DNA from: Bacillota bacterium
Lineage (GTDB): Bacteria; Bacillota; Clostridia; Tissierellales; Sedimentibacteraceae
Length of the DNA stretch: 64,000 bases
Reading direction: 5' to 3'
NCBI GenBank assembly: GCA_023453025.1
Contig: JAEXUD010000040.1
Span: forward strand, 62,001-126,000
Shown: positions 1-8,744 of the stretch, in pieces
Layout of the letters: every line of letters begins with the position of its first letter
Numbering within the stretch: position 1 is the stretch's first letter
The notes under the pieces: model-generated
What the model was told of the DNA's origin: nothing
Databases searched by the model: none
What the model saw: the letters and a program-made list of their open reading frames with translations, nothing else
Made by a program: the position numbers and the translations under genes

Positions 1-1353
1 GACAAATTGAGAAATGTTAAAACTCCGGAAAGCACAATAACAGCAAATGAAGTAAACTATTATATTAAATCTTTAGAAAACAATGTTCCTTATGATTTAG
101 AATTTATGATTGATGAGGAAAACTTCAGCTATAAAATAATAAAGTCCGGAGAGTATTATCTTTTAATTCATTTATCACCTGTTAATTATAATGATTACAG
201 TACACTAGTTGAATATCAGGGATATAATTTCACCAATAATGATTACTATGAAGCAAGCCCTCCAAAGGATATTTATGATGATAACGGCAATTATACGGTA
301 ATGATTGAATCCAAAAATTCAAAGCACATATTCAGCTTCAATATCACCGGCATTGACTATAGACGTCCTAAAGTGAATATCGGCCTGCTGGAAGATTTCA
401 CGTTTGAATTAGATGCAGAGGATGATTTTAATCTGGATTATATAATCACATTTGATGGTCAATATGTTAAGATTAACAGCAAGGATAAAACATTTACATA
501 TAAGCACAAAACAGAAATTAAGTATAACGGAGATTACTTGTTTACGGTTGTAGACAAAAAAGGCAACAGAACTGTTGAGACAGCTGAAATCAAATCAAAA
601 AGAAAAGCAAGGAAACACGCACTTAATTTAGAAGTTCATGATTATAAATATACTGAGGATTTATTTGAAAATGTGGGTTTAAGGTACGAAGATACCGATG
701 AAGAAATAAATTATTTTGAAAATATTCTTCCTGCATACATGAATGGGAAAAGCGCCGGAAGATTCAACCCTGATTCCCCTATTTCAAGGGCAGAAATGGT
801 TACTATATTTTGCAGATTGAATGACCTTCCATATGATACAAGCGCATATTTGAAAGCCAAATTTACAGATATAGATAATCATTGGGCAAGAGATTACATT
901 TCAATGGGCAGCAGCAAGAGATATATATCGGGCTATAAGGATAAAACCTTCAAGCCAGACAATAACGTTACACGAGCTGAATTTTGCCAGATGCTGACTA
1001 AAATCAGCTCATACAAAACGCTTCTGAATAATCTGCCTGCATCCAGCAACTATAACTTTACCGATATCAGCAGCCATTGGGCTGAAAATGAAATCATAAA
1101 AATAACAAGCAGAAATCTTATAACGGCTGAAACTGATAAATTTTATCCTGATAAAGCCATTACCAGAGGCGAAGTGGTTCATGCCATAAATATGCTGTAT
1201 GGTATGAATCCTTCCTATATAGAACTGGCATATATCAACGGATTGTATAATAAGTTCTATGATTTTCAGGATATCAATGGTCACAAATATTATTATGACA
1301 TAATTATATCTATTGTAGGCATGTACAGAGAAAATATATCCATAGGGGGATAG
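1..1353 (+). CDS. SLH-domain surface protein, 5' end cut by window
   Basis: The reading frame is open to the left edge with no stop; a TTG at 7 has no convincing ribosome site, so this is taken as the C-terminal part of a longer protein. The first ~230 visible residues are beta-rich and look like a bacterial Ig-like region. Three S-layer-homology repeats follow (about residues 245-290, 295-345 and 350-400), each with the F-x-D-I-x-x-HWA and F-x-P-D/N-x-x-x-R-A-E pattern. SLH triplets anchor proteins to pyruvylated cell-wall polymers, so the product is probably exported and cell-surface bound. A ~45-residue tail follows the repeats. The next gene, a ComFB-domain protein, starts 3 nt after the stop, so the two are co-transcribed. 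The specific function is unknown. Confidence 0.85.
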   Translation, partial: DKLRNVKTPESTITANEVNYYIKSLENNVPYDLEFMIDEENFSYKIIKSGEYYLLIHLSPVNYNDYSTLVEYQGYNFTNNDYYEASPPKDIYDDNGNYTVMIESKNSKHIFSFNITGIDYRRPKVNIGLLEDFTFELDAEDDFNLDYIITFDGQYVKINSKDKTFTYKHKTEIKYNGDYLFTVVDKKGNRTVETAEIKSKRKARKHALNLEVHDYKYTEDLFENVGLRYEDTDEEINYFENILPAYMNGKSAGRFNPDSPISRAEMVTIFCRLNDLPYDTSAYLKAKFTDIDNHWARDYISMGSSKRYISGYKDKTFKPDNNVTRAEFCQMLTKISSYKTLLNNLPASSNYNFTDISSHWAENEIIKITSRNLITAETDKFYPDKAITRGEVVHAINMLYGMNPSYIELAYINGLYNKFYDFQDINGHKYYYDIIISIVGMYRENISIGG

Positions 1354-1355
1354 AA

Positions 1356-1625
1356 ATGGTAGTAAATTACATGGAAATAATAGTAAAAAATTATCTTAAC
1401 AACGTTTTTAAAACAGATTCATCATACGGTACTGTTTGTAAATGTGAGCAGTGCATGGATGATATTCTGGCAAAATCTCTAAACAATCTTAAGCCCTACT
1501 ATATAACTACAAAAAAAGGTGAGGTCTACGCAGAATATGCTTGTCTGGAAATACAGCACCAAGCTGAAGTAATTTCAGAGGTTATTAAAGCAATTGAATT
1601 TGTTTCAAAACACCCAAACCACTAA
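1356..1625 (+). CDS. ComFB-domain protein (89 aa)
   Basis: The small protein matches the ComFB family: an N-terminal helix (MEIIVKNYLNNV), a Cys cluster C-K-C-E-Q-C, the A-x-x-L-N-N-L-K-P-Y-Y segment and the closing E-V-I-K-A-I...HPNH segment. The start is set by a GGGGGA ribosome site 5 nt upstream. ComFB was named in the B. subtilis comF operon. ComFB-domain proteins have more recently been reported to bind cyclic dinucleotides; that activity is family knowledge and is not visible here. The cysteines could bind zinc (inference). It lies directly behind an SLH protein gene, at the far end of the flagellar locus. A second, longer ComFB-domain gene lies at 34174-34629. Confidence 0.85.
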   Translation: MVVNYMEIIVKNYLNNVFKTDSSYGTVCKCEQCMDDILAKSLNNLKPYYITTKKGEVYAEYACLEIQHQAEVISEVIKAIEFVSKHPNH

Positions 1626-1628
1626 CAA

Positions 1629-1687
1629 AATAACAGGGGCAGTTCTTTCATTACATGTTTTGTAATGAAAGAACTGTCCCTGTTATT
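1629..1687. repeat. Long near-perfect palindrome, REP/MITE-like or bidirectional terminator
   Basis: Two 27-nt arms (1629-1655 and 1661-1687) are complementary at all but one position, which is a G-T wobble, around a 5-nt loop. The element contains a CAGGGGCAGTTC / GAACTGTCCCTG core. It sits between the + strand comFB gene and the convergent - strand cheD gene. No long T-tract follows either arm, so it is either a terminator of unusual form or a dispersed palindromic repeat. Confidence 0.7.
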
Positions 1688-1720
1688 CCAACTGCAAGGT
1701 CCATACCCGAAGTTGTTCTG

Positions 1721-2203
1721 TCAGATTACTTTCAGGTTCTTACCGAAGGATTTAATTGTCAGGTTTCCTGTGTTGGAGTCAAAAATTATTGTTCGTCCAT
1801 AATTTTGTCCAACATCCTCTGCAAACAACCTTATCTTTAGTTTTTGTAATGTTTCTTTTGTTGCTGCAATATTCCTGTCGCCTATACTTCCGATTGATGA
1901 GCTGCCCTTGATATCGAACATTTTCGCTCCACCAGCAATTTTGGCAATCATTCTTGAACGAAGGCAGCCTAAATTTTCCATTTGTCTTATCATTTCAGAT
2001 ATTCCTGTATCAGCATACTTAAATAGATTTGTATCATCATTATTGTTGTTGTAAGGCAGCATTATATGTGCCATCCCCGCAATTTGATTTGTCTTGTCTA
2101 TTATGCAAATACCAACGCATGAACCAAGTGCATATGAAATCAAACCTTCAGGAACATTTACAATTTTCATATCCGAAATTCCTACATTTATTTCTTGATT
2201 CAT
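1721..2203 (-). CDS. cheD: Chemoreceptor glutamine deamidase CheD
   Basis: The 160-residue protein has the CheD fold signature: GSCVG with catalytic Cys29, AHIMLP with His46, and the G-G-A-K-M-F segment. CheD deamidates glutamines of methyl-accepting chemoreceptors in the cytoplasm and, in B. subtilis, binds CheC and raises its CheY-P phosphatase activity. The gene overlaps the end of cheC by 4 nt (ATGA), so the pair is translationally coupled. It is the last gene of the long flagellar operon. Confidence 0.95.
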   Translation of the reverse strand: MNQEINVGISDMKIVNVPEGLISYALGSCVGICIIDKTNQIAGMAHIMLPYNNNNDDTNLFKYADTGISEMIRQMENLGCLRSRMIAKIAGGAKMFDIKGSSSIGSIGDRNIAATKETLQKLKIRLFAEDVGQNYGRTIIFDSNTGNLTIKSFGKNLKVI

Positions 2204-2805
2204 ATATCTATTCCAAACCTCTTCAGCAGAATTTTCAGGGATGTCGCGCTTGGTAATAATAGCATATGGCTGTATACCGTTTCATCCTGGCAAAAATATT
2301 TTTCCTTTATAAAAATCACCTTGTCCGCAGCTTCAGAAAACTCAGCAGTTACTGAATCCAATAAAGCACCTGACATATCAATATTCAAGTACGGTACAGT
2401 TATATCAATATACATTTCAGTTAAAGATGAAATAGAATTAACATATGATGACACCATTATATTTCCTATTTCTGATAATGCTGACATATCCATTTCGGAT
2501 ATGTCTTCAAAGCTTTGCAATCCTGTACCAAGCAACGAATTTAATATAAGATGGACAAATTCCTTTTTTAACAGAAATAATATTACACCATCTATATCTC
2601 CTTCAAAGCTGACCAAAATTCCTACAACTACATTTTCAGCTCCTCCTATGGAGTCTATAACATCATCATAGTTTAATAAGCTCACTTCAGGAACATTCAT
2701 ATCTATTCGTTTAGAAAGCATTTGTGAAAGTGATGTTGCAGCATTGCCTGCACCTATATTTCCTATTTCTTTCAATATATCTATATGTGTATCGTTTAAT
2801 TCCAA
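2200..2805 (-). CDS. cheC: CheY-P phosphatase CheC
   Basis: The 201-residue protein carries two copies of the CheC active-site motif D/S-x3-E-x2-N, at D9-E13-N16 and S108-E112-N115. It should dephosphorylate CheY-P in the adaptation branch of chemotaxis and pair with CheD, encoded immediately downstream with a 4-nt overlap. Length and two-motif layout fit CheC rather than CheX. The CheY substrate is encoded in the same operon at 11991-12353. No cheA, cheB or cheR is present in the window. Confidence 0.95.
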   Translation of the reverse strand: MELNDTHIDILKEIGNIGAGNAATSLSQMLSKRIDMNVPEVSLLNYDDVIDSIGGAENVVVGILVSFEGDIDGVILFLLKKEFVHLILNSLLGTGLQSFEDISEMDMSALSEIGNIMVSSYVNSISSLTEMYIDITVPYLNIDMSGALLDSVTAEFSEAADKVIFIKEKYFCQDETVYSHMLLLPSATSLKILLKRFGIDI

Positions 2806-2861
2806 GCTACTGCCTCCTGTGTTATTATTATAAGCAATACATGCATATGTTTTTAAAACGG

Positions 2862-4337
2862 TTAAATATCTATATCCGCAGGGTTTAATGGCACTATTGA
2901 AATATCATCGCCATCATTGTACATTTTTGAGTAGCTGATATCCTGCCTGACTCTATATTTCATCCATCCGATTGCCAGTCTAGTATTTGAATACATTATA
3001 CCCTTGCAAATAATTTTATGATTTGCAATATTATCTGTTTGTACTACTTCTGAAAGACGCGCTTTTATATCATTAATTTCGTTATTAATTCTAATTTTTT
3101 GGAGCAATAGCTGCTTTTGAATTTTACTTTTATTTTCACCGTCGAGGGATGAATTTAAAATCAAATCATTTTTTTCATCTATTTCTCTCAGTTCATTGTT
3201 TTTAACTGCTAAATCCTTTTCCAACTGTGAATTCATTCGCTTTTTAGAATCAATTGATTTTTGTTCTGTTTGATATTTTTCAAGATTTATTACTAGGTTA
3301 GTCTCCGGATTTGTCTTGCTTCCTACCGTCTTAGCATAGATTAAATTTTCTGCTTCGCTTATACCGCCGATTATAGCAGCGGTTGAACCACGAAGTATTA
3401 TGGAATCGCCTGCTTTAACATTACTGTTTATCAGGGCCTCAGCATACACGGAACCTTCCGATATTATAGTAGCGTTTTCTATATACTTACTTGTTATATT
3501 GCCCTTGGCATATATACTGCCCTTTCCCATTCCGTTCATTCCTTTGCTTATAACTACATCGCTGTCAGATTTTATATATGCGCCTTCAACCATGCCTCTG
3601 ATTTTTATATCTCCTTTAGCAGTAACTGAAAATCCTGCATTTACATCTCCTTCAATAATTACACTGCCTATAAAATCAATGTTACCTGTATTATTATCAA
3701 CATTTTTCACCTTATAAACGTTATCTACATATACCTTGTAATTTTTATATTCAGCACAGCCATCCGTACTTGCCAGCAGCTGTAGTCCGTCCTTTGAAAT
3801 ATATGTATTTTTACCATAGTTAAAGGAAACATTTTTTCCTTTTTTAAAATATAATGGTTTGCCGTATATATCAATTCCGTTTTCTCCCTGGATGGCAGGA
3901 ATTATATGGCACAAAACAGTATCCTTTGTTACATTGGTTACATTATTTAAATTTCTGAAATCAATAGTTCCGTCAGCGCTCTCCTTGAATTCATTTTCTT
4001 TAGAAATATTAAAATCATAAACAAGCTCTGCATCTGTGCCATTAAGCGGCTCTTTGCCTATCGCCGCTACAAGCTCCTTGGCATATTCTCTTTTGATACA
4101 GTAAACTTTTATTTCATCTTCTCTTATGCCATATACAATCTTTTGTTCTTCTAAATAAGAAAGAATATCCGCATAATTTACTTCTGCATTTTTATCAAGC
4201 AGCTCTATTCTGATATATGCTTTAAGCTTATCGGCAGATACAAGATGATTAATTTTGTATTTTTTTAATTCTTCCTTTGAAGGCATGAGATTATCTGTTT
4301 CATTAAAAATAAGATTATTATTACTTATTGTATCCAT
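2862..4337 (-). CDS. FapA/DUF342-family protein in flagellar operon
   Basis: The ~491-residue protein belongs to the FapA (DUF342) family. The central part (about residues 170-335) is a run of hydrophobic/glycine turns such as DIKIRGMVEGA and AKGNITSKY that predicts a right-handed beta-helix. A Lys/Glu/Asn-rich coiled coil follows (about 345-440). The ATG at 4337 is chosen because AAGGAG lies 6 nt upstream; a longer TTG-initiated form from 4358 lacks a site. Members are common next to cheC/cheD or flagellar genes in Clostridia, but their biochemical role is not established. It is probably cytoplasmic, as no signal peptide is seen. Confidence 0.8.
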   Translation of the reverse strand: MDTISNNNLIFNETDNLMPSKEELKKYKINHLVSADKLKAYIRIELLDKNAEVNYADILSYLEEQKIVYGIREDEIKVYCIKREYAKELVAAIGKEPLNGTDAELVYDFNISKENEFKESADGTIDFRNLNNVTNVTKDTVLCHIIPAIQGENGIDIYGKPLYFKKGKNVSFNYGKNTYISKDGLQLLASTDGCAEYKNYKVYVDNVYKVKNVDNNTGNIDFIGSVIIEGDVNAGFSVTAKGDIKIRGMVEGAYIKSDSDVVISKGMNGMGKGSIYAKGNITSKYIENATIISEGSVYAEALINSNVKAGDSIILRGSTAAIIGGISEAENLIYAKTVGSKTNPETNLVINLEKYQTEQKSIDSKKRMNSQLEKDLAVKNNELREIDEKNDLILNSSLDGENKSKIQKQLLLQKIRINNEINDIKARLSEVVQTDNIANHKIICKGIMYSNTRLAIGWMKYRVRQDISYSKMYNDGDDISIVPLNPADIDI

Positions 4338-4396
4338 AGCTCTCTCCTTCTTATTCAAATTATTTTGTTAGCGGTATTTTATTTATCATACATCAA

Positions 4397-5095
4397 TTAA
4401 CCTTTTAGTGTATTTATTGTTTGTTCTATCTCATCTGCTGTCTTTACTACGCTTGAATTCAGCTGGAATGCCCTTTGTATTTGAATCAATTTAACCATTT
4501 CTTCAGAAACCTCTACATTTGAAGCTTCTACAAAGCCCTTCATAACCTTTGAATTTTCAAGAAGATTATATTCGGCATCTTCATTTTTAATTCTAAATAA
4601 ATTGCTGCCTGCCTGCTCTAAATCTGAGTTATTACTAAAAATAAACACTCCTACATTTATATCGTCAGAATTTTCTACAATTATAGGCTCTTCTTCATTA
4701 TTTAATACGTAACCACCCTGGTATGTAAGATATTTTTCATCATCTATATTTGATATTTCAAAGCTTCCGCCCCTTGTAAACAAATTTTCTTCTTCAAACT
4801 GTACAGCGAAAAACCCATCACCCTGGATAGCAAAATCAGTGGGTATTCCTGTTCTGACAGGTGTCCCCTGTGTAAACAGAACATCAACCTTATTAATTTT
4901 AGCACCGCTTCCTGCTTTTAAATTTGTATTTGTATTTTCTGCCCCTCTTATATTTGTATATAATAAATCTGAAAATTCAGGTTTTGATTTTTTAAAGCCT
5001 TCAGTTTGTACATTGGCCATATTGTTTGACAATACATCCAAATAATTTTGGCTGCTCATTGCGCCGTTAGTTGCAGTGTAATATGCTTTTATCAT
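4397..5095 (-). CDS. flgG: Flagellar basal-body rod protein, FlgG/FlhP type
   Basis: The 232-residue protein has the N-terminal axial-protein motif (SSQNYLDVLSNNMANVQTEG) and the C-terminal FEASNVEVSEEMVKLIQIQR-type segment that form the coiled-coil core of rod and hook proteins. It should be exported by the flagellar type III system and build the distal rod. It follows a paralogue at 5121-5873, the same pair order as flhO-flhP in B. subtilis. GGGAGG lies just before the ATG. Which of the two is functionally FlgF and which FlgG is inferred from gene order. Confidence 0.85.
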   Translation of the reverse strand: MIKAYYTATNGAMSSQNYLDVLSNNMANVQTEGFKKSKPEFSDLLYTNIRGAENTNTNLKAGSGAKINKVDVLFTQGTPVRTGIPTDFAIQGDGFFAVQFEEENLFTRGGSFEISNIDDEKYLTYQGGYVLNNEEEPIIVENSDDINVGVFIFSNNSDLEQAGSNLFRIKNEDAEYNLLENSKVMKGFVEASNVEVSEEMVKLIQIQRAFQLNSSVVKTADEIEQTINTLKG

Positions 5096-5120
5096 TTAAA
5101 CCTCCCTGTTATCTTCCGGA

Positions 5121-5873
5121 TTACCCAATTTTACCTATTTCATTTACTGCTTTATCATTAATCATATCGTATATTTTTAAAGCTTGGGCTGCTGTCTGCA
5201 ATGCTCTTTGTGATGACATTATACCTGTTAATTCTTCTGTAACATTTACATTTGATCTCTCTATTGTTTTGTTCCTGATTATCGGATATTCAACTAAATC
5301 CGGTTCAACATCTGATAAATACATGCCTTCACCATATTTGTTCAGGCTGTTATAATCGGCAAAATCGTATATGGCAATAATATCAACTGCCTCCTCGTCA
5401 ACTATTATGCTGCCATTTTCTGCAAAATCAAATTTATCCCCTCCTATATAGATATCACCAAAGTCACCCTGAACTCTTCCTGCACCTTCAAGAATCAAAT
5501 ATCCTTCTTCATCAATATTAAAGCTTCCGTTTCGGGTATATAAAGTTTGTCCGTTGTTATCAACTGCAAAAAACCCGCCTCCCATAATAGCAAAATCTGT
5601 AGCGCTTCCCGTTTCCTCTAAGGTTCCTTGAGAATGAATCGTATTGTTTTCTGTTATTGCTCTTATAATGGAAACCTCACTTAAGTCTGAAGTTTCTTCA
5701 TTGATACCGTTTTGTTTATATTTACTTATTAATAAACTGCCAAAATTGCTGGTTACCGCTTGTTCTTTTTTATATCCTGCTGTATTGATATTTGCAATAT
5801 TATTACCCGAAATATCAATTTTCCTTTGCTGAGTAAGCATGCCTGATGCTAAAGTATATAAACCTCTGGACAT
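5121..5873 (-). CDS. flgF: Flagellar rod protein, FlgF/FlhO type
   Basis: This 250-residue axial protein has the N-terminal motif KIDISGNNIANINTAGYKK and the C-terminal ERSNVNVTEELTGIMSSQRA motif shared by rod/hook proteins. It lies 4 nt after the fliA stop and before the FlgG-like gene, matching the sigD-...-flhO-flhP end of the Bacillus fla/che operon. It is expected to be a proximal or middle rod component secreted through the flagellar export gate. The start has AAGAGGTG upstream. Confidence 0.83.
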   Translation of the reverse strand: MSRGLYTLASGMLTQQRKIDISGNNIANINTAGYKKEQAVTSNFGSLLISKYKQNGINEETSDLSEVSIIRAITENNTIHSQGTLEETGSATDFAIMGGGFFAVDNNGQTLYTRNGSFNIDEEGYLILEGAGRVQGDFGDIYIGGDKFDFAENGSIIVDEEAVDIIAIYDFADYNSLNKYGEGMYLSDVEPDLVEYPIIRNKTIERSNVNVTEELTGIMSSQRALQTAAQALKIYDMINDKAVNEIGKIG

Positions 5874-5877
5874 ATTA

Positions 5878-6669
5878 TCACCTCTTGTTTTTTTCTGTAT
5901 TACCGTTTAAATAACCCTTAATGCTTTTTTCTAATTTCTGCAATGCTGATGTATGTATTTGTGATACTCTTGAGTTGCTTATATTTAAAATATCTGCTAT
6001 TTCTTTTAGCTTTAATTCTTCCTTGTAGTAAAGAGAAACAACAAGCTTTTCTTTTTCATTCAGGTTATTGATGCTTTCAAATAAAGTATTGTATAATTCC
6101 TTTGATTCAATTTCCTCTTCAGGAAGCTCGTATCCGCTGTATAATTCAGTTTCCATTATACTTGCTTCGCCCAGAAGCTCTTCAAAGGACAATATGCTCG
6201 TACCATATGCATGATTGACAATTTGATTGTATTCTTTGATATCAATTTTAAGCAAGTCCGCAACTTCCCAATCCTTTGGGGCTCTGCCCAGTTTGTTTGA
6301 AAGTGCATCCTCTGCTTCCCTGACTATCTTGTAATCACTTTTTACCTTTCTCGGTATCCAGTCCTGTCTCCTGACATAGTCAATTATAGAACCTCTGATT
6401 CGAATGGATGCGTATGTTTCAAACTTTGTATTCTTGGTTATATCATACTTTTCTATAACATCCATCAGTGCAATAATTCCTTCATTTACAATATCCTCGA
6501 CATCTCCGTACTGCTGATATATGCCTCTTAGCTTCAAAGCAATTATTTTAACTAAATAGCTGTATTTTTCAATTATCAAATTCCTGATATTAATATCTCT
6601 GGTCGCATAATACTGCATCCATAATTCATCTTCCTGAAGCTCTATCTGTTTTTTATTAGTTAAAATCAT
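5878..6669 (-). CDS. fliA: Flagellar sigma factor sigma-28/sigma-D
   Basis: The protein has sigma-70 family regions 2, 3 and 4 of the FliA/SigD class: region 2 with YGDVEDIVNEG and KFETYASIRIRGSIIDYVRR, region 3 with DWIPRK, and the region 4 helix-turn-helix LKEIADILNISNSRVSQIH. It directs transcription of late flagellar and chemotaxis genes and is held by FlgM, encoded at 30992-31270. Two matching promoters are visible at 31298-31324 and 34129-34155. The ATG at 6669 is preferred (GAGAGA 9 nt upstream), though ATG 6675 or GTG 6678 are possible. It comes directly after flhA; flhF and flhG, usual neighbours, are absent. Confidence 0.95.
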   Translation of the reverse strand: MILTNKKQIELQEDELWMQYYATRDINIRNLIIEKYSYLVKIIALKLRGIYQQYGDVEDIVNEGIIALMDVIEKYDITKNTKFETYASIRIRGSIIDYVRRQDWIPRKVKSDYKIVREAEDALSNKLGRAPKDWEVADLLKIDIKEYNQIVNHAYGTSILSFEELLGEASIMETELYSGYELPEEEIESKELYNTLFESINNLNEKEKLVVSLYYKEELKLKEIADILNISNSRVSQIHTSALQKLEKSIKGYLNGNTEKNKR

Positions 6670-6686
6670 ATGCATCACTCTCTCAT

Positions 6687-8744
6687 TTAAATTGCTATAT
6701 TGCCTAATGCCTGTATTTGAACGGAGTTATCAATTTCATTGAAGGACAGAACAACAGCCTTTGGATAAAATTGATCTAATAATTTTCTGAAATAACCTCT
6801 GACAAATGGTGATGTAAGAATAATCGGTATATTTATTTCATTTTTTAATTTATTAATTTGCTCTATCAGCTGGCTGACCAGCTTTTGCATCAACTCAGGA
6901 TCTATTGATAAATATGATCCCTTATCATTTTTGCTTATTGCGCTGATTATTATTTTTTCTACATCAGTGCTTAAGGTTATAACCCTGATTTGTCCGCCTT
7001 CAGACCACTTGTGGGTTATTGTTCTCTTTAATGCCTGGCGTACATACTCTGTAAGCATTTCCGTATCCTTGACTGATGTTCCGTAATCGCTTATTGTTTC
7101 TAAAATTGTCTCTAAATCCTTTACAGGTATTCCTTCTTTTAAAAGATTCGCCAATATTTTTTGAAGGTTTCCCTGAGATACAATCCCGGGGACTACCTCT
7201 CCAACTAATGACTCGTTTACCTTTTTAACATTGCTTAAAAGCTGGTTTAAATCCTGTCTTGATAATAATTCATGCGCATGTGCCTTGATAATTTCCGACA
7301 AATGTGTTATTAAAACTGATAGCGGATCAATTACAGTATAGCCGTAAATTTCGGCAAGCTCTTTTTTGTCCTTTGTAATCCATCTGCTTGGAATTCCATA
7401 AGCCGGCTCTATTGTTTCAATGCCATCTACTTCACCGGTCAAGCCGCCGGGGTCAAGTGCCAGAAAATATTCGACAAGGATTTCGCCTCTTGCAACCTCT
7501 TCACTCTTAATTTTTATTACATATTCGTTCGGATTAAGGTATCCGTTATCTCTTAATCTCACAGAGGGCACTACCATTCCCATTTCTTGTGCAAACTGGC
7601 GTCTGAACATTACCACCCTGTCAATAAAATTACCGCCGCTTAGTTCATCAACCAACGGAATAAGGCTATACCCCACTTCCATTTCAATCGGGTCAATCTG
7701 AATCAATTCATATATGTTATCAATATTTCTGAAATATTCGTCTTCTGATTCCGGTTCACTTGCTGCAGCTGATTCCGCAGGTTCACTTTCTTTAATGCTG
7801 TAATCTGTTTTTGTCTTTAATAATCTGCTTCCTAAAAATATTAATATCGCTGCAAGCACCAGTACCTGCGGCTTCGGAAACCCTGGTATGATTGCCATGA
7901 ACAAAAGCACAATACCTGATATAATCAAAGCCAAAGGCTGCGATTTGATTTGATTGGTCAAATCCACATTTAAGCTTGACTCTGAAGCTGCTCTTGTCAC
8001 TATCATGCTTGTTGCTGTTGAAATCAAAAGAGCAGGTATCTGTGAAACCAAGCCGTCACCCACTGTGGCAATAGAGTATGTCTGCAAAACCTCTGTAAAT
8101 GTTGCACCGCCCTGCACCATCCCGATAATAATTCCGCCTATGAAGTTTATGGCGGTTATTATAATAGACATTATTGAGTCGCCTTTTACAAACTTTGTAG
8201 CTCCGTCCATTGCACCGTAAAAATCTGCTTCTCTTTGTATGTTGCTTCTTCTGTGCTTTGCTTCATTTTCTGTAATTATTCCTGAGCTTAAATCTGCATC
8301 AATAGCCATTTGCTTGCCGGGCATTGCATCTAATGTAAATCTTGCGGTTACCTCCGCAATTCTTTCTGCTCCCTTGGTAATAACTATGAATTGCACCAAT
8401 ACTATAATTAAAAATATTATGAATCCGACTACTGCGTTACCCTGCAAAACAAAGCTGCCAAAGGTGGCTATAACTGCTCCTGCACTTCCGCTGTTTGTCA
8501 TTATCAACCTGGTTGAAGAAACGTTTAATGACAGTCTGAACAATGTAGTTATCAGCAGGAGAGAAGGAAACACTGAAAATTCCAGCGCTTCTTTTATGTA
8601 CATCGTAGTAAGCAATATAATTATTGAAATCGAAATATTTATAATAAACATCAAATCCAGAAAAAACGGAGGTAATGGTATTATTATCATAAGTATTACG
8701 GCTATTATGAACAAAGTTATAGAATTATTTAATATGTTTCTCAT
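6687..8744 (-). CDS. flhA: Flagellar export gate protein FlhA
   Basis: The 685-residue protein has about eight N-terminal membrane helices (roughly residues 1-310) including the conserved MPGKQMAIDADL stretch, followed by a large cytoplasmic domain. This is the normal size and layout of FlhA, the ring-forming core of the flagellar type III export gate that couples proton flow to substrate export and docks chaperone-substrate complexes. Its ATG overlaps the flhB stop by 4 nt, so the two gate proteins are coupled. The gene is followed directly by fliA. Confidence 0.97.
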   Translation of the reverse strand: MRNILNNSITLFIIAVILMIIIPLPPFFLDLMFIINISISIIILLTTMYIKEALEFSVFPSLLLITTLFRLSLNVSSTRLIMTNSGSAGAVIATFGSFVLQGNAVVGFIIFLIIVLVQFIVITKGAERIAEVTARFTLDAMPGKQMAIDADLSSGIITENEAKHRRSNIQREADFYGAMDGATKFVKGDSIMSIIITAINFIGGIIIGMVQGGATFTEVLQTYSIATVGDGLVSQIPALLISTATSMIVTRAASESSLNVDLTNQIKSQPLALIISGIVLLFMAIIPGFPKPQVLVLAAILIFLGSRLLKTKTDYSIKESEPAESAAASEPESEDEYFRNIDNIYELIQIDPIEMEVGYSLIPLVDELSGGNFIDRVVMFRRQFAQEMGMVVPSVRLRDNGYLNPNEYVIKIKSEEVARGEILVEYFLALDPGGLTGEVDGIETIEPAYGIPSRWITKDKKELAEIYGYTVIDPLSVLITHLSEIIKAHAHELLSRQDLNQLLSNVKKVNESLVGEVVPGIVSQGNLQKILANLLKEGIPVKDLETILETISDYGTSVKDTEMLTEYVRQALKRTITHKWSEGGQIRVITLSTDVEKIIISAISKNDKGSYLSIDPELMQKLVSQLIEQINKLKNEINIPIILTSPFVRGYFRKLLDQFYPKAVVLSFNEIDNSVQIQALGNIAI

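Noticed and set aside
1655..1840. 61-codon + strand frame beginning in the palindrome
   Set aside because: Runs antisense into cheD and starts inside an inverted repeat; no ribosome site.
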